The notes beneath the pieces were generated by a model. That model was not told the origin of the DNA. It did no database searches and saw only the letters and a list, made by a program, of their open reading frames with translations. DNA of 64,000 nucleotides from Acetobacter sp. (GTDB lineage: Bacteria; Pseudomonadota; Alphaproteobacteria; Acetobacterales; Acetobacteraceae), in NCBI RefSeq assembly GCF_022483985.1, contig NZ_JAKVME010000002.1, forward strand, positions 186,001-250,000. Direction: 5' to 3'. The position numbers and the translations under genes are program-made. Positions 49,201 through 57,470 of this stretch are shown here, in pieces (the first letter of the stretch is position 1; each line of letters opens with the position of its first letter).

Positions 49201-49219
49201 TATAAGAAAAAATTATTCT
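49201..49219 (+). promoter_or_regulatory. Shared operator motif upstream of mgdA
   Basis: TATAAGAAAAAATTATTCT, with the two central bases differing from the copy ahead of mgsA. It lies 55-73 nt before the mgdA start and 8 nt before the divergent LysR start, so binding could repress the regulator and affect mgd. Confidence 0.65.
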
Positions 49220-49229
49220 ATCACAAGCC

Positions 49230-49250
49230 ATATCGTTTTCTAAACGATAT
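49230..49250. promoter_or_regulatory. Perfect palindrome upstream of mgdA
   Basis: ATATCGTTT (49230-49238) and AAACGATAT (49242-49250) form a perfect 9-bp dyad with spacer TCT, 24 nt before the mgdA start. It has no counterpart before mgsA, so it may bind a second factor or form a hairpin in the leader. Confidence 0.6.
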
Positions 49251-49273
49251 GAAGCACAGAGCGTGGGACGATC

Positions 49274-50533
49274 ATGCAGACCAACCGTTACTCCCTGTTT
49301 TCCCTGTTGAGGGAAGCGTGCCGTGGGAACACGGGCTGGAAACCCGCATGGCGCAAGATCGAACCGTCTGGCCCATATGACTTCGTCATCGTGGGCGGCG
49401 GCGGTCACGGACTGGCGACGGCGTATTATCTTGCAAAGCGCTACGGCGGCAAACGGATTGCCGTTGTGGAAAAGGGCTGGATCGGCGGCGGCAATGTCGG
49501 GCGCAACACGACGATCGTGCGTTCCAACTATCTGCTGCCGGGAAACGAGCCTTTCTACGAATGTTCCATGAAGCTCTGGGAAGGTCTTGAGCAGGACATC
49601 AACTATAACGCCATGGTCAGCCAGCGTGGCGTGTTGAATCTTTTCCATAACGACGCGCAGAAGGCGGCCTATATCCGTCGCGGCAACTCCATGATCCTGC
49701 ATGGCGCGGACGCCGTGCTGCTGGATGTGGAAGGCGTGCGCAAAAAAGTTCCTTTTCTGAACTTAAACGACGCGCGGTTTCCCATAAAGGGCGGCCTGCT
49801 TCAGCCCCGGGGCGGCACGGTGCGTCATGACGCCGTGGCATGGGGTTACGCACGGGCGGCGGATCGTCTTGGCGTGGACATCATTGAAAACTGTGAGATG
49901 ACGGGTCTCCGGATCGAGCAGGGCAGGGCTGTCGGTATCGAGACGACAAAAGGTTTTATCACGGCTGGAAAAATCGGTCTGGCCTGCGCGGGAAATTCCT
50001 CACGTGTCGCTGCGATGGCGGGACTGCGACTGCCGATCGAAAGTCACGTGTTGCAGGCGTTCGTCAGTGAAGGTCTCAAGCCCTTCATAGACTGTGTCGT
50101 CACTTTTGGAGCTGGACATTTCTATATCAGCCAGTCCGACAAGGGTGGTCTTGTCTTCGGAGGCGATATTGATGGGTACAACTCCTACGCCCAGCGCGGT
50201 AATCTTCCCGTGATTGAGGATGTCTGTGAAGGCGGCATGGCTCTGATGCCACGGATCGGTCGCGTCAGGCTGCTGCGTCACTGGGGCGGGCTGATGGACA
50301 TGTCGATGGACGGGAGTCCGATCATCGACCACACGCCAGTAGATGGTCTCTATCTGAATGCCGGCTGGTGTTACGGAGGGTTCAAGGCCACTCCTGCCTC
50401 TGGGCTCTGCTTCGCTCACCTTCTGGCCCGGGACGAACCGCATCCCGTGGCGACGGCATACCGGCTGGATCGCTTCGCACGCGGCGCCGTGATCGACGAA
50501 AAAGGTATGGGCGCGCAGCCCAACCTGCATTGA
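49274..50533 (+). CDS. mgdA: N-methylglutamate dehydrogenase subunit A (SoxB-like)
   Basis: This 419-residue flavoprotein resembles the beta subunit of heterotetrameric sarcosine oxidase. An N-terminal YSLFSLLREACRGNTGWKPAWR segment is typical of SoxB and relatives. The FAD site is YDFVIVGGGGHGLATAYYLAKRYG, then WIGGGNVGRNTTIVRSNYL near the flavin, and the C-terminal block is NAGWCYGGFKATPASGLCFAHLLA. In the pathway the ABCD complex oxidises N-methylglutamate to glutamate and passes the C1 unit to tetrahydrofolate. Sequence alone cannot separate it from SoxB; the gmaS and mgs neighbours decide the name. Confidence 0.87.
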   Translation: MQTNRYSLFSLLREACRGNTGWKPAWRKIEPSGPYDFVIVGGGGHGLATAYYLAKRYGGKRIAVVEKGWIGGGNVGRNTTIVRSNYLLPGNEPFYECSMKLWEGLEQDINYNAMVSQRGVLNLFHNDAQKAAYIRRGNSMILHGADAVLLDVEGVRKKVPFLNLNDARFPIKGGLLQPRGGTVRHDAVAWGYARAADRLGVDIIENCEMTGLRIEQGRAVGIETTKGFITAGKIGLACAGNSSRVAAMAGLRLPIESHVLQAFVSEGLKPFIDCVVTFGAGHFYISQSDKGGLVFGGDIDGYNSYAQRGNLPVIEDVCEGGMALMPRIGRVRLLRHWGGLMDMSMDGSPIIDHTPVDGLYLNAGWCYGGFKATPASGLCFAHLLARDEPHPVATAYRLDRFARGAVIDEKGMGAQPNLH

Positions 50534-50540
50534 GGTTCCT

Positions 50541-50840
50541 ATGCGTCTGACCTGTCCTTTCTGTGGCTCTCGTGGCCTTGAGGAATTTACCTACCGGGGC
50601 GATGCCTCTGTCCGGCGACCGGCCGCAGACGCCAGCGAGCAGGCGTGGGTGGACTATGTCTATTTGCGTGACAATCCCTGCGGGCGTCATCAGGAGTTAT
50701 GGTATCACGGTGCTGGCTGCCGCTCCTGGCTTGTGGTGACACGTGATACGCGGACCCATGAGATTTTCGATGTCCGCAATGCGCGAGACGTGGCTGTGGC
50801 TGAACGTCAGACAGAAGCAGGCAAGGGAGAGAACTCATGA
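50541..50840 (+). CDS. mgdB: N-methylglutamate dehydrogenase subunit B (SoxD-like)
   Basis: This 99-residue delta-type subunit has the zinc ligands CPFCGSRG at the N-terminus and a second pair of Cys/His in DNPCGRHQELWYHGAGC. It continues into RSWLVVTRDTRTHEIFDVR, as expected for SoxD. It is a small structural subunit without its own active site. It follows mgdA by 7 nt and overlaps mgdC by ATGA. Confidence 0.9.
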   Translation: MRLTCPFCGSRGLEEFTYRGDASVRRPAADASEQAWVDYVYLRDNPCGRHQELWYHGAGCRSWLVVTRDTRTHEIFDVRNARDVAVAERQTEAGKGENS

Positions 50841-53800
50841 GCGCTGCTCCTGTGCAAACTTTTCGTGTCAGAAGCGGCAACGGTGTCGATACCAGTCGAT
50901 CCCTTCATTTCTCTTTTGACGGGAAAATCTACACCGGCCATCCCGGTGATACGCTCGCCTCAGCCCTGCTGGCCCATGGTGTGCGTCTCTTAGGGCGCTC
51001 CTTCAAATATCACCGTCCGCGCGGTCTGCTTTCGGCGGGACCGGAAGAACCGAATGCTCTTGTCGAACTTCGTGACGGGGCAAGGCGTGAACCCAATAGC
51101 CGTGCCACCGTGGTCGAACTGTTCGACGGTCTGAATGCCTCCAGCCAGAATCGCTGGCCCAGTCTTTCCTTCGATGCTCTGGGGATGAACGGTCTTTTCT
51201 CATCCGTGCTCGGAGCCGGGTTCTACTACAAGACCTTCATGTGGCCCGCGTCCTTCTGGGAAAAGCTGTATGAACCCATGATCCGCCGGGCGGCCGGACT
51301 CGGACGGGCTGCGGACGAGGCTGATCCCGATCTTTATGAAAAAGCCACGGCGTTTTACGATGTGCTTGTGGTTGGCTCCGGTCCCGCCGGACTTGCGGCG
51401 GCGCTGACTGCGGGGCGTTCCGGCGCACGGGTGATCCTGTGTGAACAGGATGCGCTGCTCGGAGGACGCCTGCGGGACGAAAGCGCGACGCTCGATGGTA
51501 AAGCCGGTTGGCAGTGGGCGGAACAGGTCCGTCAGGAACTTGCTGACATGCCGGACGTCCGGGTGATGACGCGCACCTGCGTTTTTGGCGCCTACGACGG
51601 CGGCACCTATGGCGCGCTGGAACGGGTGGCGGATCATGTGGCGATCCCGAAGGAGGGGCAGGCGCGTCAGCGGCTATGGCGGATCGTTGCCCGTGAATGT
51701 GTGATGGCGACGGGAGCGATCGAACGGCCTGTTGTTTTCCCGAATAATGACCGGCCCGGCGTCATGCTGGCGGGTGCCGTGCGCACTTACCTCAACCGGT
51801 TTGGTGTGGCAGCGGGACGGAAAGCCGTTCTGTACACCTGCAACGATGACGGTCTGCGCACGGCGCTTGATCTCCGGCGGGCCGGTGTGACCATCGCTGC
51901 CATTGTGGATTCCCGCCCTGCCGGAGTGGGTGATGGCGCTCAGGTGGCTGCTCGATGTGGCGCGGCCTTTTTCTCCGGCGGCGCCATTGCCGACTGTTAC
52001 GGGCATTCCGGTGTAAAGGCCGTCCTTGTTCGGGATGCATCCGGAAAGACCATATCCATCACGTGTGATCTCGTCGCCATGTCGGGAGGCTGGTCGCCCA
52101 ATGTGGCGTTAGCTACGCATCAGGGAAACCGGCCTGTCTGGCATGACGACCTGTGCGCGTTTCTGTCCTCGACTTTCCCGCCGGGTATGGTCGCCGCAGG
52201 GGCTGCCGCCGGCGTGTTCGACACGGCGGCAGCGCTTCATGACGGGGCCGTCGCCGGGCAGCGGGCTGCTGTCGCCTGCGGCTATGCAGCGACATTGCCG
52301 GTGCTGCCGGAAGCCGAGCCGACACGGTACGCCATCCGGGCGCTGTTTCATGCTCTCAAGGGAGTGCCGTCTTCGAAAAAAGCCAAGGCGTTCGTCGATT
52401 TTCAGAACGATGTCACAGCCAAGGATGTCGCGCTCGCGGCGCGGGAAGGGTTTGTCTCGGTCGAGCATCTCAAGCGCTACACGACGCTTGGCATGGCGAC
52501 GGATCAGGGCAAGACCTCCAACATCAATGCTCTGGCGCTGCTTGCCGAAATCACGGAACGCACCATTCCTCAGACGGGAACGACTCTGATCCGGCCACCG
52601 GTTCAGCCTGTCGCCGTTGGGGCGTTGGCTGGCCCACATCGGGGAACACATTTCAAACCCACCCGTCTGCCGCCGACCCACCAGTGGGCGGAAGAGCAGG
52701 GGGCGGTGTTCACCGCGAACGGCCTGTGGCTGCGTGCACAGTGGTTCCCACGTTCCGGTGAAAAGGACTGGCTGGAGACGGTCAGCCGGGAAGTGCGCAC
52801 GGTGCGTGAGGCCGTCGGCTTCTGCGACGTCACCACGCTGGGTAAAATCGACATTCAGGGCCCGGATGCTGCGGAGTTTCTCAATCGGGTCTACGTCAAT
52901 GCGTGGCTGAAACTTGCTGTCGGACGTGTCCGATACGGGCTGATGCTGCGTGAGGACGGGTTCGCCTATGATGACGGCACCACGGCCCGTCTGGGCGAAA
53001 ATCACTATGTGATGACAACCACGACCGCGAATGCGGGCGGGGTGATGGCTCATCTTGAGTTCTGTCATCAGTGGCTGTGGCCGGAGCTTGATGTGCAGTT
53101 CATCTCGGTGACGGATGAATGGGCGCAGATTGCCGTAGCCGGACCGAAGTCGCGTGCCGTTCTGGAAGAGATTGTCGATCCGCCATTCGATCTTTCCAAC
53201 GAAGCCTTTCCCTACATGGCGGCGGTGGAACTGACGGTCTGCGGTGGCGTGACCGCCCGCTTGTTTCGCCTCTCCTTCTCCGGTGAACTGGCTTACGAAC
53301 TGGCTGTGCCTGCCCGCTATGGCGATGCGCTGGCGCGGCTGCTGATGAAGGTGGGTGAACGCTTCGGGATTGCGCCTTATGGCACGGAAGCGCTGGGTGT
53401 GCTCCGTATCGAGAAAGGGCATCCCGCTGGCGCGGAGCTGAACGGTCAGACCACGGCGCATGATCTCGGCATGGGGCGTCTACTGTCCACGAAGAAAGAC
53501 TTTATCGGTAACCGGATGGCGCAGCGGCCTGTGCTGACAGATCCGTCCCGTCCCACACTGGTCGGCATTCAGCCGGTCAATCCCGAGGACATGCTGGTCG
53601 CCGGTTCGCATCTTCTGCCACAGGGAGCGCCCGCCACAGCGGCCTCTGATCAGGGATGGTTGTCTTCGGTCGCATGGTCACCCTGTGTCGGATCGTGGAT
53701 TGGTCTGGGTTTCCTGAGCAATGGTCCTGCCCGCAAAGGCGAGATCGTGTCGGTTCATAATCCGCTGGCTGGAACAATCATTGCCGCACGCGTCGTCGAT

Positions 53801-53842
53801 CCGGTGTTTGTCGATCCCAAAGGAGAACGTCTCCATGGCTGA
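50837..53842 (+). CDS. mgdC: N-methylglutamate dehydrogenase subunit C (SoxA-like)
   Basis: This is the 1001-residue alpha-type subunit. An N-terminal ferredoxin-like fold (FSFDGKIYTGHPGDTLASALLAHGVRLLGRSFKYHRPRGL) without cluster cysteines is followed by an FAD/NAD domain (DVLVVGSGPAGLAAALTAGRSGARVILCEQD; ATGAIERPVVFPNNDRPGV). The second half, from about residue 600, is a glycine-cleavage T-type aminomethyltransferase domain (REAVGFCDVTTLGKIDIQGPDAAEFLNRVY; YELAVPARYGDALARLLMKVGERFGI) that binds tetrahydrofolate. It takes the methylene group from the iminium intermediate to make 5,10-methylene-THF. Length and order match the family exactly. Confidence 0.9.
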   Translation: MSAAPVQTFRVRSGNGVDTSRSLHFSFDGKIYTGHPGDTLASALLAHGVRLLGRSFKYHRPRGLLSAGPEEPNALVELRDGARREPNSRATVVELFDGLNASSQNRWPSLSFDALGMNGLFSSVLGAGFYYKTFMWPASFWEKLYEPMIRRAAGLGRAADEADPDLYEKATAFYDVLVVGSGPAGLAAALTAGRSGARVILCEQDALLGGRLRDESATLDGKAGWQWAEQVRQELADMPDVRVMTRTCVFGAYDGGTYGALERVADHVAIPKEGQARQRLWRIVARECVMATGAIERPVVFPNNDRPGVMLAGAVRTYLNRFGVAAGRKAVLYTCNDDGLRTALDLRRAGVTIAAIVDSRPAGVGDGAQVAARCGAAFFSGGAIADCYGHSGVKAVLVRDASGKTISITCDLVAMSGGWSPNVALATHQGNRPVWHDDLCAFLSSTFPPGMVAAGAAAGVFDTAAALHDGAVAGQRAAVACGYAATLPVLPEAEPTRYAIRALFHALKGVPSSKKAKAFVDFQNDVTAKDVALAAREGFVSVEHLKRYTTLGMATDQGKTSNINALALLAEITERTIPQTGTTLIRPPVQPVAVGALAGPHRGTHFKPTRLPPTHQWAEEQGAVFTANGLWLRAQWFPRSGEKDWLETVSREVRTVREAVGFCDVTTLGKIDIQGPDAAEFLNRVYVNAWLKLAVGRVRYGLMLREDGFAYDDGTTARLGENHYVMTTTTANAGGVMAHLEFCHQWLWPELDVQFISVTDEWAQIAVAGPKSRAVLEEIVDPPFDLSNEAFPYMAAVELTVCGGVTARLFRLSFSGELAYELAVPARYGDALARLLMKVGERFGIAPYGTEALGVLRIEKGHPAGAELNGQTTAHDLGMGRLLSTKKDFIGNRMAQRPVLTDPSRPTLVGIQPVNPEDMLVAGSHLLPQGAPATAASDQGWLSSVAWSPCVGSWIGLGFLSNGPARKGEIVSVHNPLAGTIIAARVVDPVFVDPKGERLHG

Positions 53843-54428
53843 TCAGTTATTGCCTGTGCTGCCTGTGAAATACGGCTCCCTGCGAGTGGGCGGCATGACA
53901 TTCGAGCAATCCCCGCTCGCCGAGACTGTCAGTCTGGGCGCTTTTTCGGGGGACGGGCGAGACGCACTCGTCAATAGAATTCACGAGGCGTTCGGGGTCA
54001 TGCTTCCTGAGCATCCTCGTGCAGTGCATACGATGGATGGTCGATGCGCCTTTCTCTGGAACGGACCCAGCCAGTGGCTGGCGATTGCCGAGGACGGTGC
54101 AGGTCTGCTGTCCCGACTGCGTGAAGTCTGTGAGGATGTCTGTGCGTTGACATCCCAGAGTGACAGCCGCGCCATCCTGAAACTGTCCGGTCCGGACAGC
54201 CGGGAAGCAGCGTCACGGCTTGTGCCGATTGACCTGCACCCGAGAGCATTCGGCAAGGATCATGTCGCGTCCACGCTTGCCGGGCATATTCCGGTCATCA
54301 TGTGGCAGACAGATGACGTGCCGACTTATCTTTTTCTTGTCTTCCGGAGTCTGGCCGCAAGCCTGTTCCATGACTTCTCTGTCGTCCTGAATGGTTTTTC
54401 TTCTTCAGAAATGGATACCTGTGTATGA
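53835..54428 (+). CDS. mgdD: N-methylglutamate dehydrogenase subunit D (SoxG-like)
   Basis: This 197-residue gamma-type subunit begins at the ATG at 53835, 8 nt before the mgdC stop and preceded by AGGAGA; the frame to 53721 is inside mgdC. It contains the SoxG blocks [41 protein letters not shown] and [27 protein letters not shown], ending in [20 protein letters not shown]. It packs against the aminomethyltransferase half of mgdC. It overlaps purU by ATGA. Confidence 0.88.
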   Translation: MADQLLPVLPVKYGSLRVGGMTFEQSPLAETVSLGAFSGDGRDALVNRIHEAFGVMLPEHPRAVHTMDGRCAFLWNGPSQWLAIAEDGAGLLSRLREVCEDVCALTSQSDSRAILKLSGPDSREAASRLVPIDLHPRAFGKDHVASTLAGHIPVIMWQTDDVPTYLFLVFRSLAASLFHDFSVVLNGFSSSEMDTCV

Positions 54429-55303
54429 CAACGCTCTCTCCTGACGCCAAAGGCTATATCCTGACGCTGAGCTGTCCGAACCGCCCGGGCATCGTGGCCG
54501 CCCTGAGCCAGACCCTGTTCGAGGCTGGCGCGAACATTACCGAAGCGCAGCAGTTCGATGATACGGGCAGCGGCAGCTTTTTCATGCGGATCATGTTCGA
54601 TATCGTGAAAGGTGGACGCACGGAGGCTGATCTTCGCGGGATTGTCGAGACGCTGACGGGCCAGTTCCAGATGCAATACCGTCTGAACTGTCAGTCCTAT
54701 CGTCCCAAGGTCATGATCCTTGTGTCGAAGTTCGATCACTGTCTGGTGGATCTTCTGTATCGCTGGCGGATCGGCGAGCTTCAGATCGACCCTGTCGGTA
54801 TCATCGCCAATCATCCTGAAGAGACATACAGGGATGTCGATTTCTACGGGATTCCGTTTCATTATCTGCCGATTACCAAAGACACGAAGACGGAGCAGGA
54901 AGCCCGCATTTTCTCGCTCGTGCAGGAAAGCCAGACGGAACTCGTCGTGCTGGCGCGCTACATGCAGATTCTGTCCAATGAGATGGCATCGGCCTTTTCC
55001 GGACGCTGCATCAACATCCACCATTCGTTCCTGCCGGGATTCAAGGGGGCACGGCCCTATCATCAGGCGTGGAATCGCGGCGTAAAACTGATTGGCGCGA
55101 CAGCGCATTATGTCACCAGCGACCTTGATGAAGGCCCGATCATTGAACAGGATGTCGAGCGCATCTCGCATGCGGACAGCCCGGAAGATCTGATCCGCAA
55201 AGGGCGCGATATCGAGCGCCGGGTTCTGTCACGGGCCGTGCGGTATCACATCGAGATGCGCACGATCCTGAACGGGAACAAAACCATCGTGTTCACTTCC
55301 TGA
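54425..55303 (+). CDS. purU: Formyltetrahydrofolate deformylase
   Basis: This 292-residue protein has an N-terminal ACT domain ([33 protein letters not shown]) and a formyl-transferase-type catalytic domain. That domain has the His/Asn site [46 protein letters not shown] and a C-terminal [26 protein letters not shown]. It hydrolyses 10-formyl-THF to formate and THF. Placed directly after mgdD and before folD, it should empty the C1 pool made by methylamine oxidation. It overlaps mgdD by ATGA. Confidence 0.95.
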   Translation: MTTLSPDAKGYILTLSCPNRPGIVAALSQTLFEAGANITEAQQFDDTGSGSFFMRIMFDIVKGGRTEADLRGIVETLTGQFQMQYRLNCQSYRPKVMILVSKFDHCLVDLLYRWRIGELQIDPVGIIANHPEETYRDVDFYGIPFHYLPITKDTKTEQEARIFSLVQESQTELVVLARYMQILSNEMASAFSGRCINIHHSFLPGFKGARPYHQAWNRGVKLIGATAHYVTSDLDEGPIIEQDVERISHADSPEDLIRKGRDIERRVLSRAVRYHIEMRTILNGNKTIVFTS

Positions 55304-55325
55304 CGGATACGGAGAGAGTCCTGTT

Positions 55326-56216
55326 ATGGTCTCAGATGTCAAGCTGATTGATGGCAAAGCTTTCGCTCGCAGATTGCGTCACGACATTCGTGATCAGGCA
55401 CAGGGATTGCATGCGCGACATGGCGTTTTGCCTACGTTGGCGGTGGTAATGGTGGGAGAAGATCCTGCCAGCGCCGTGTATGTTCGCAACAAGATCAGGG
55501 CGACGGAAGAGGCCGGGATGCGTTCAGTGTCACATCATCTGCCGAAAAGCACGGCGCAGGATGAACTGCTTGATCTGATCGCAGGGCTGAACGCCGATGA
55601 GTCGGTGCATGGCATTCTGGTTCAGTTGCCACTTCCTGAGCAGATCGATCGAGATGCGATTCTGGACGCGATAAATCCTGAGAAGGATGTAGACGGCTTT
55701 CATATCGTCAACGCGGGTCGTCTGGCGGTTGGCCGACAGGACGGGTTCATTCCCTGCACACCCATGGGCTGCATGATGCTGCTGCGCTCCGTTGTGCCGA
55801 ACCTGAGCGGACTGCATGCCGTGGTCATCGGCTGTTCGAACATTGTGGGTCGCCCCATGGCGCGTCTGCTTCAGCAGGCGGGCTGTACGGTGACGGTAAC
55901 GCACCTGAAAACACGTGATGTCGCCGCGGAAACACGTCGGGCGGACATCATTGTCGTGGCTGCCGGTCACGCGGGACTGGTGCGGGGAGACTGGGTGAAG
56001 GAAGGTGCCATTGTCATTGATGTCGGCATCAACCGCGTGGATACGGTATCGGGATCACGATTGGTGGGAGATGTGGCGTTCGATGAAGTGAGCCCGCGTG
56101 CGGCGGCAATTACGCCAGTGCCCGGCGGTGTTGGTCCGATGACCATTGCCTGTCTGTTGCAAAACACGCTTCAGGCGGCAAGACAGTTTGCGACGGGAGC
56201 GGTTGTTATTGAGTGA
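55326..56216 (+). CDS. folD: Methylene-THF dehydrogenase / cyclohydrolase
   Basis: This 296-residue bifunctional enzyme oxidises 5,10-methylene-THF to methenyl-THF and hydrolyses it to 10-formyl-THF. The substrate Lys/Tyr site is [18 protein letters not shown], and [13 protein letters not shown] and [19 protein letters not shown] are hallmark blocks. The nucleotide site is [21 protein letters not shown] and the end is [20 protein letters not shown]. It is the last gene of the mgd operon, 22 nt after purU with a GGAGAG ribosome site, and completes the route methylene-THF to formate with PurU. This is probably a catabolic copy. Confidence 0.95.
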   Translation: MVSDVKLIDGKAFARRLRHDIRDQAQGLHARHGVLPTLAVVMVGEDPASAVYVRNKIRATEEAGMRSVSHHLPKSTAQDELLDLIAGLNADESVHGILVQLPLPEQIDRDAILDAINPEKDVDGFHIVNAGRLAVGRQDGFIPCTPMGCMMLLRSVVPNLSGLHAVVIGCSNIVGRPMARLLQQAGCTVTVTHLKTRDVAAETRRADIIVVAAGHAGLVRGDWVKEGAIVIDVGINRVDTVSGSRLVGDVAFDEVSPRAAAITPVPGGVGPMTIACLLQNTLQAARQFATGAVVIE

Positions 56217-56393
56217 AATCAGCTCGACTGAAGGACACTGTTATGCAGTGGAGAATTTAACGAGTGAATTGATGTCAGAAAATAGTATGTATTTTTGAAG
56301 GTATCTGTCTGCAATGGCAGGATATTTTCCATAATCTTATAAAGTCATGAAGAATGATTCTGGATAAAGCATTTTTTGATCCAGTCTCTTCTT

Positions 56394-57434
56394 TCAGCCA
56401 TTTATGGAACGGGAAAGATTGATAAGAGCTCGCTCGGAAGTTACGCCTGCTTTGCGGTACAGGCGGAGCCGGTGATTTTTGACGGTGCCCTTGCTGATTC
56501 CCAGATGCTGCGCGATTTCTCCTGTGCAACGACCCTCCAGAATCAGGTGCAGAAGGTCACGCTCGCGCGGGGTCAGATGCAGAGCTTTATGCGGCGGATC
56601 ATCGGATACTGTGCGGGAGCGAGTTGGACTGAAAACCAGCAGCCGGCCTCCCGGTGCAAGCATGCAGTCTTCAGGAAGCGTCACAAGGCGTAGGACAAAC
56701 TGTTCCGGTTCCGTGTGACAGGTCTGGCCGGGCGCACCCAGAAGTTTGTAAATGGCGTGGAGCAGGACGGGGCCGTGCTGTTTCTCGGCTTCTTGCCAGG
56801 CGGGATTACCGTACAGACGATTGCCGTGCCGGTCGAGCACCAATGAGCCACATGCCGAGCTGCTGTCTTCACGAGTGTTGCTGGTGCTGAAATTGCGAAG
56901 AGTCTGCGTGACATGAGCACGGTGCAGACCATTGAAAAGCGGCTGGATAAGATGGGCGAGGTGTAACTCATCACTTGTGAAAAGATTTTCCCCTTTCTGG
57001 AGAAAAAGCATCACACAGGCATTGTTCTGTACCGGAAGAAGAAGTCCGAGTTCATCGGAAAAATCATGTTTTTTCTGAAAGATTCTGGTGTATTCATCAG
57101 GCTTTATGGACGAATCAAGGGTGGAAAGAGTGACTGCCGAGGCCTGTGTCTGGCGGCGCCACAGGTGCCAGAAAGGGTCAAAACACCGGAAAGTGGAATT
57201 ATAATCGGTCGTCACACTGGAGGCGACATCATTTGTATGCAGGACGTTCGGCAGTACTCCTGGCGCATAGACGATGATCCAGGCGGCCTGATTGGGGATG
57301 AGAGAAGCCAGCAGGCCGAGCATCCGTCTATGAAAGTCCGGTTGTCCGATCTGGGCTGCGACATCACCGGTGGCGGAAAGCCAGCTTTCAGGAAGCGTTA
57401 CACATTCTGGGGTGTTTTCCAAAGGTATTGCCAT
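56394..57434 (-). CDS. LuxR-family transcriptional regulator of eut operon
   Basis: This 346-residue protein has a C-terminal LuxR-type helix-turn-helix (LHLTPRERDLLHLILEGRCTGEIAQHLGISKGTVKNHRLRLYRKAGVTSERALINL). The long N-terminal part could be a sensory fold of the GAF/autoinducer kind (LGLLASLIPNQAAWIIVYAPG; ELGLLLPVQNNACVMLFLQKGENLFTSDELHLAHLIQPLFNGLHRAH), but it lacks clear marks. It lies 36 nt after eutBC on the same strand and is convergent with folD, so it should be the last gene of the ethanolamine operon and may sense ethanolamine or its product. That role is inferred. Confidence 0.85.
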   Translation of the reverse strand: MAIPLENTPECVTLPESWLSATGDVAAQIGQPDFHRRMLGLLASLIPNQAAWIIVYAPGVLPNVLHTNDVASSVTTDYNSTFRCFDPFWHLWRRQTQASAVTLSTLDSSIKPDEYTRIFQKKHDFSDELGLLLPVQNNACVMLFLQKGENLFTSDELHLAHLIQPLFNGLHRAHVTQTLRNFSTSNTREDSSSACGSLVLDRHGNRLYGNPAWQEAEKQHGPVLLHAIYKLLGAPGQTCHTEPEQFVLRLVTLPEDCMLAPGGRLLVFSPTRSRTVSDDPPHKALHLTPRERDLLHLILEGRCTGEIAQHLGISKGTVKNHRLRLYRKAGVTSERALINLSRSING

Positions 57435-57470
57435 AACGCTTCCTCCTTTCGTCGGCCGGTAGAGGATCCA

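Noticed and set aside
52109..53461. 450-codon minus-strand frame opposite mgdC
   Set aside because: The mgdC frame has full family motifs; the antisense product does not resemble anything.
49274..54428. Naming the four-subunit enzyme sarcosine oxidase (soxBDAG)
   Set aside because: The families are very close, but gmaS and mgsABC next to it fit N-methylglutamate dehydrogenase better. Not excluded without an assay.
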